Assembly: GCA_016292455.1 (NCBI GenBank)
Contig: JAEDIL010000050.1
Location: 1 to 13,338 of the forward strand
Origin: Clostridiaceae bacterium
GTDB taxonomy: Bacteria; Bacillota; Clostridia; Oscillospirales; Acutalibacteraceae
Length of the DNA: 13,338 bases
Reading direction: 5' to 3'
Below the pieces are notes generated by a model. It was not told where the DNA came from, made no database searches, and worked only from the letters and a program-made list of their open reading frames with translations. Shown here piece by piece: positions 12,493 through 13,338 of the stretch. The translations under genes were made by a program, and so were the position numbers. How positions within the stretch are numbered: position 1 is the stretch's first letter; the number at the start of each line of letters is the position of its first letter.

Positions 12493-12521
12493 ATTTCTTT
12501 GAGTATAACACTTAAAGAAAT
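12493..12521. promoter_or_regulatory. 29-bp dyad operator over the sugar-operon promoter
   Basis: Perfect 8-bp arms, ATTTCTTT (12493-12500) and AAAGAAAT (12514-12521), flank a centre in which AGT/ACT also pair, so most of the 29 positions are symmetric. The dyad covers the -10 box and most of the spacer of the minus-strand promoter, the classical place for a repressor. It is A/T-rich, so chance is not excluded. No cognate regulator gene is adjacent. Confidence 0.5.
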
Positions 12522-12530
12522 GAATATCAA
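12502..12530 (-). promoter_or_regulatory. Promoter of the sugar oxidoreductase operon
   Basis: On the minus strand TTGATA (12530-12525) and TATACT (12507-12502) are 17 bases apart. Initiation near 12495 gives a leader of about 50 bases before the ATG at 12443. Confidence 0.75.
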
Positions 12531-12584
12531 GAAATGAACGGCTAAAAAATATTTATATATTTGAATCTTTTTTTCAAAACACTG

Positions 12585-12613
12585 TTGTTTTATTTCAACA
12601 AATGATGTATAAT
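12585..12613 (+). promoter_or_regulatory. Promoter of ireB
   Basis: TTGTTT (12585-12590) and a perfect TATAAT (12608-12613) with a 17-base spacer. Initiation is predicted near 12620. It is divergent from the sugar-operon promoter, about 55 bases away. Confidence 0.75.
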
Positions 12614-12623
12614 ATTTAATCAA

Positions 12624-12640
12624 CGGACGGAAGCCGTCCG
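12624..12640 (+). promoter_or_regulatory. 5'-terminal hairpin in the ireB leader
   Basis: CGGACGG (12624-12630) and CCGTCCG (12634-12640) form a perfect 7-bp stem with an AAG loop, only a few bases after the predicted transcription start. Such 5'-terminal stems often protect mRNA from decay. It is too far from the ribosome site (12662-12667) to block it directly. Confidence 0.55.
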
Positions 12641-12673
12641 CAACATAAGTACACATTGAACGGAGGGTCAGGA

Positions 12674-12922
12674 ATGAAAGACAGCACAATACAATTCAAC
12701 CTTAACCAAAACTCACCCGACGAAATGGAAGAGGTTCTGAAAACCGTCTATTCCGCTCTGGTCGAAAAGGGCTACAACCCAATCAATCAGATTGTCGGCT
12801 ATATTCTTTCAGAAGACCCGACATATATCACTACCCACAACAACGCTCGCAGTCTTATCAGAAGAATTGACCGCGACGAGCTTTTGCAGGAGCTTGTAAG
12901 AAGCTACCTTCGGGGTAAATAA
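12674..12922 (+). CDS. ireB: IreB-family regulatory phosphoprotein (UPF0297)
   Basis: This 82-residue protein is a clear IreB/YrzL (UPF0297) member. The signature EKGYNPINQIVGYILS (about 34-49), then DPTYITTHNNARSLIRRIDRDELLQELVRSYL, covers nearly the whole chain. In Enterococcus faecalis IreB is phosphorylated on N-terminal threonines by the PASTA-kinase IreK and lowers cephalosporin resistance; here S4/T5 in MKDSTIQF sit near those positions, so the phospho-site may be kept (inference). The ATG at 12674 follows GGAGGG by six bases. In many Firmicutes the next gene is ruvX; here an unrelated 96-residue gene follows 18 bases downstream. Confidence 0.95.
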   Translation: MKDSTIQFNLNQNSPDEMEEVLKTVYSALVEKGYNPINQIVGYILSEDPTYITTHNNARSLIRRIDRDELLQELVRSYLRGK

Positions 12923-12940
12923 TTTTTAGGAGACAACGAC

Positions 12941-13231
12941 ATGGCAGCAAAAAAGAAAAGTGAGTTCCTGATGTACAAGGATAAACCCCTCGTAAGAAAA
13001 GGTAATACCATTTATTACGGCAGTCTCGGCGATGATTTTGTTCTCATGCTTCAGATTCTCAGCACAAAAGACGTTGACGGCGTTGAAATGCCCGACCGCG
13101 TTTCTGTTCAGCTCATTAACACAGATCCGAACGTCAGACCGCACGACAGAATTGCACACAAGACTGAGAAGAAAGGTCTTTATGCAGCTCTTGACATCGG
13201 CAGAATCTGGCTTGAAAGAGCACTCGCCTGA
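12941..13231 (+). CDS. Conserved-looking hypothetical protein downstream of ireB
   Basis: This 96-residue soluble protein is not one I can assign to a family. It starts with a basic stretch (MAAKKKSEF), followed by MYKDKPLVRKGNTIYYGSLG, a hydrophobic segment DDFVLMLQIL (about 31-40) and a C-terminal part with DRVSVQLINTD and KGLYAALDIGRIWLERAL. Alternating beta-like segments and a short C-terminal helix suggest a small compact domain; there is no signal peptide, membrane helix or cysteine pair. AGGAGA precedes the ATG and the gene lies 18 bases after ireB with no terminator between, so they share a transcript. A hairpin terminator follows. Co-transcription suggests a link to IreB or the cell cycle, but that is only contextual. 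Confidence 0.85.
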   Translation: MAAKKKSEFLMYKDKPLVRKGNTIYYGSLGDDFVLMLQILSTKDVDGVEMPDRVSVQLINTDPNVRPHDRIAHKTEKKGLYAALDIGRIWLERALA

Positions 13232-13243
13232 TTTTTTAATCAC

Positions 13244-13265
13244 AGCGGCAGTTAAAGCTGTCGCT
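13244..13265 (+). terminator. Hairpin terminator of the ireB unit
   Basis: AGCGGCAG (13244-13251) pairs with CTGTCGCT (13258-13265), with one G-U pair and a 6-nt loop, followed by TTGTATTT. It lies 13 bases after the stop at 13231 and just before the tRNA. The T-run is short. Confidence 0.6.
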
Positions 13266-13273
13266 TTGTATTT

Positions 13274-13338
13274 CCGCCCGTGGCGCAGTTGGATAACGCA
13301 GCAGATTCCGATTCTGAAGAACGGGGGTTCGAATCCCT
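13274..13338 (+). tRNA. tRNA-Arg (anticodon CCG), cut by the window end
   Basis: The sequence folds as the 5' part of a tRNA: acceptor strand ending GCCCG, T8, D-arm around GCGCAGTTGGATAACGC, an anticodon arm with CAGA/TCTG and loop TTCCGAT, giving anticodon CCG at 13308-13310 (reads CGG, arginine). A five-base variable region and a T-arm with GGGGG, TTCGAAT and CCCT follow. The window ends inside the T-stem, so the acceptor 3' strand is missing. The exact 5' base could be off by one or two; 13274 is set by placing T8 at 13281. Confidence 0.9.

Noticed and set aside
12482..12495. Minus-strand AATTGTGAGCGG, identical to the left half of the E. coli lac operator.
   Set aside because: Only half the operator is present, there is no LacI-type gene nearby, and a short match to an enterobacterial site in a Clostridia genome is most likely chance.

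Overview
The window looks like chromosomal DNA from an endospore-forming, low-to-mid-GC member of the Clostridia, probably from the Oscillospiraceae/Ruminococcaceae side. The evidence is an IreB (UPF0297) gene, a CotJC/manganese-catalase spore-coat gene fragment, a Clostridia-type HD/CmpB-like membrane cassette, an EFR1-type flavodoxin-ferredoxin protein, purine-rich Shine-Dalgarno sites, and TTG/GTG starts. No rRNA, CRISPR array or classical insertion sequence is visible. A partial tRNA-Arg(CCG) runs off the right edge.

Layout. (1) 1-1440, minus strand: a two-gene unit with its own promoter, encoding a NUDIX hydrolase with an unusual N-terminal domain and a COG2426-type small membrane protein. 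It ends in a hairpin terminator at the left edge. (2) 1520-4474, plus strand: a tight four-gene operon of Cof-type HAD phosphatase, HD-domain hydrolase, CmpB-like membrane protein and TetR-family regulator. (3) 4420-5420, minus strand: a TtcA-like PP-loop ATPase that converges on, and overlaps, the TetR gene. (4) 5430-7725: a recombination locus. A small divergent reading frame and a large serine recombinase are followed, eight bases after the recombinase stop, by the 3' part of cotJC. That part has no start codon and has an in-frame TAA exactly at the junction. (5) 7920-9126, plus strand: a 65-residue orphan protein and an EFR1-like flavodoxin/2[4Fe-4S] protein, each with a near-consensus promoter. 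(6) 9358-12530, minus strand: a sugar or polyol oxidation operon, Gfo/Idh/MocA dehydrogenase, TIM-barrel sugar isomerase, second Gfo/Idh/MocA dehydrogenase. Its promoter carries a 29-bp dyad over the -10 box. (7) 12585-13338, plus strand: ireB, an unrecognised 96-residue protein, a terminator, and the partial tRNA.

The most striking feature is the recombinase-cotJC junction. The remaining cotJC frame is uninterrupted to its natural stop and keeps every residue I would expect to bind the dimanganese centre, but it cannot be translated as intact CotJC where it sits. This matches the logic of the developmentally excised elements in Bacillus (skin in sigK, SP-beta in spsM), where a large serine recombinase restores a sporulation gene in the mother cell. 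The matching 5' half of cotJC is not in the window, so either the other end lies outside or the gene has lost it. That question decides whether this is a programmed rearrangement or a dead insertion.
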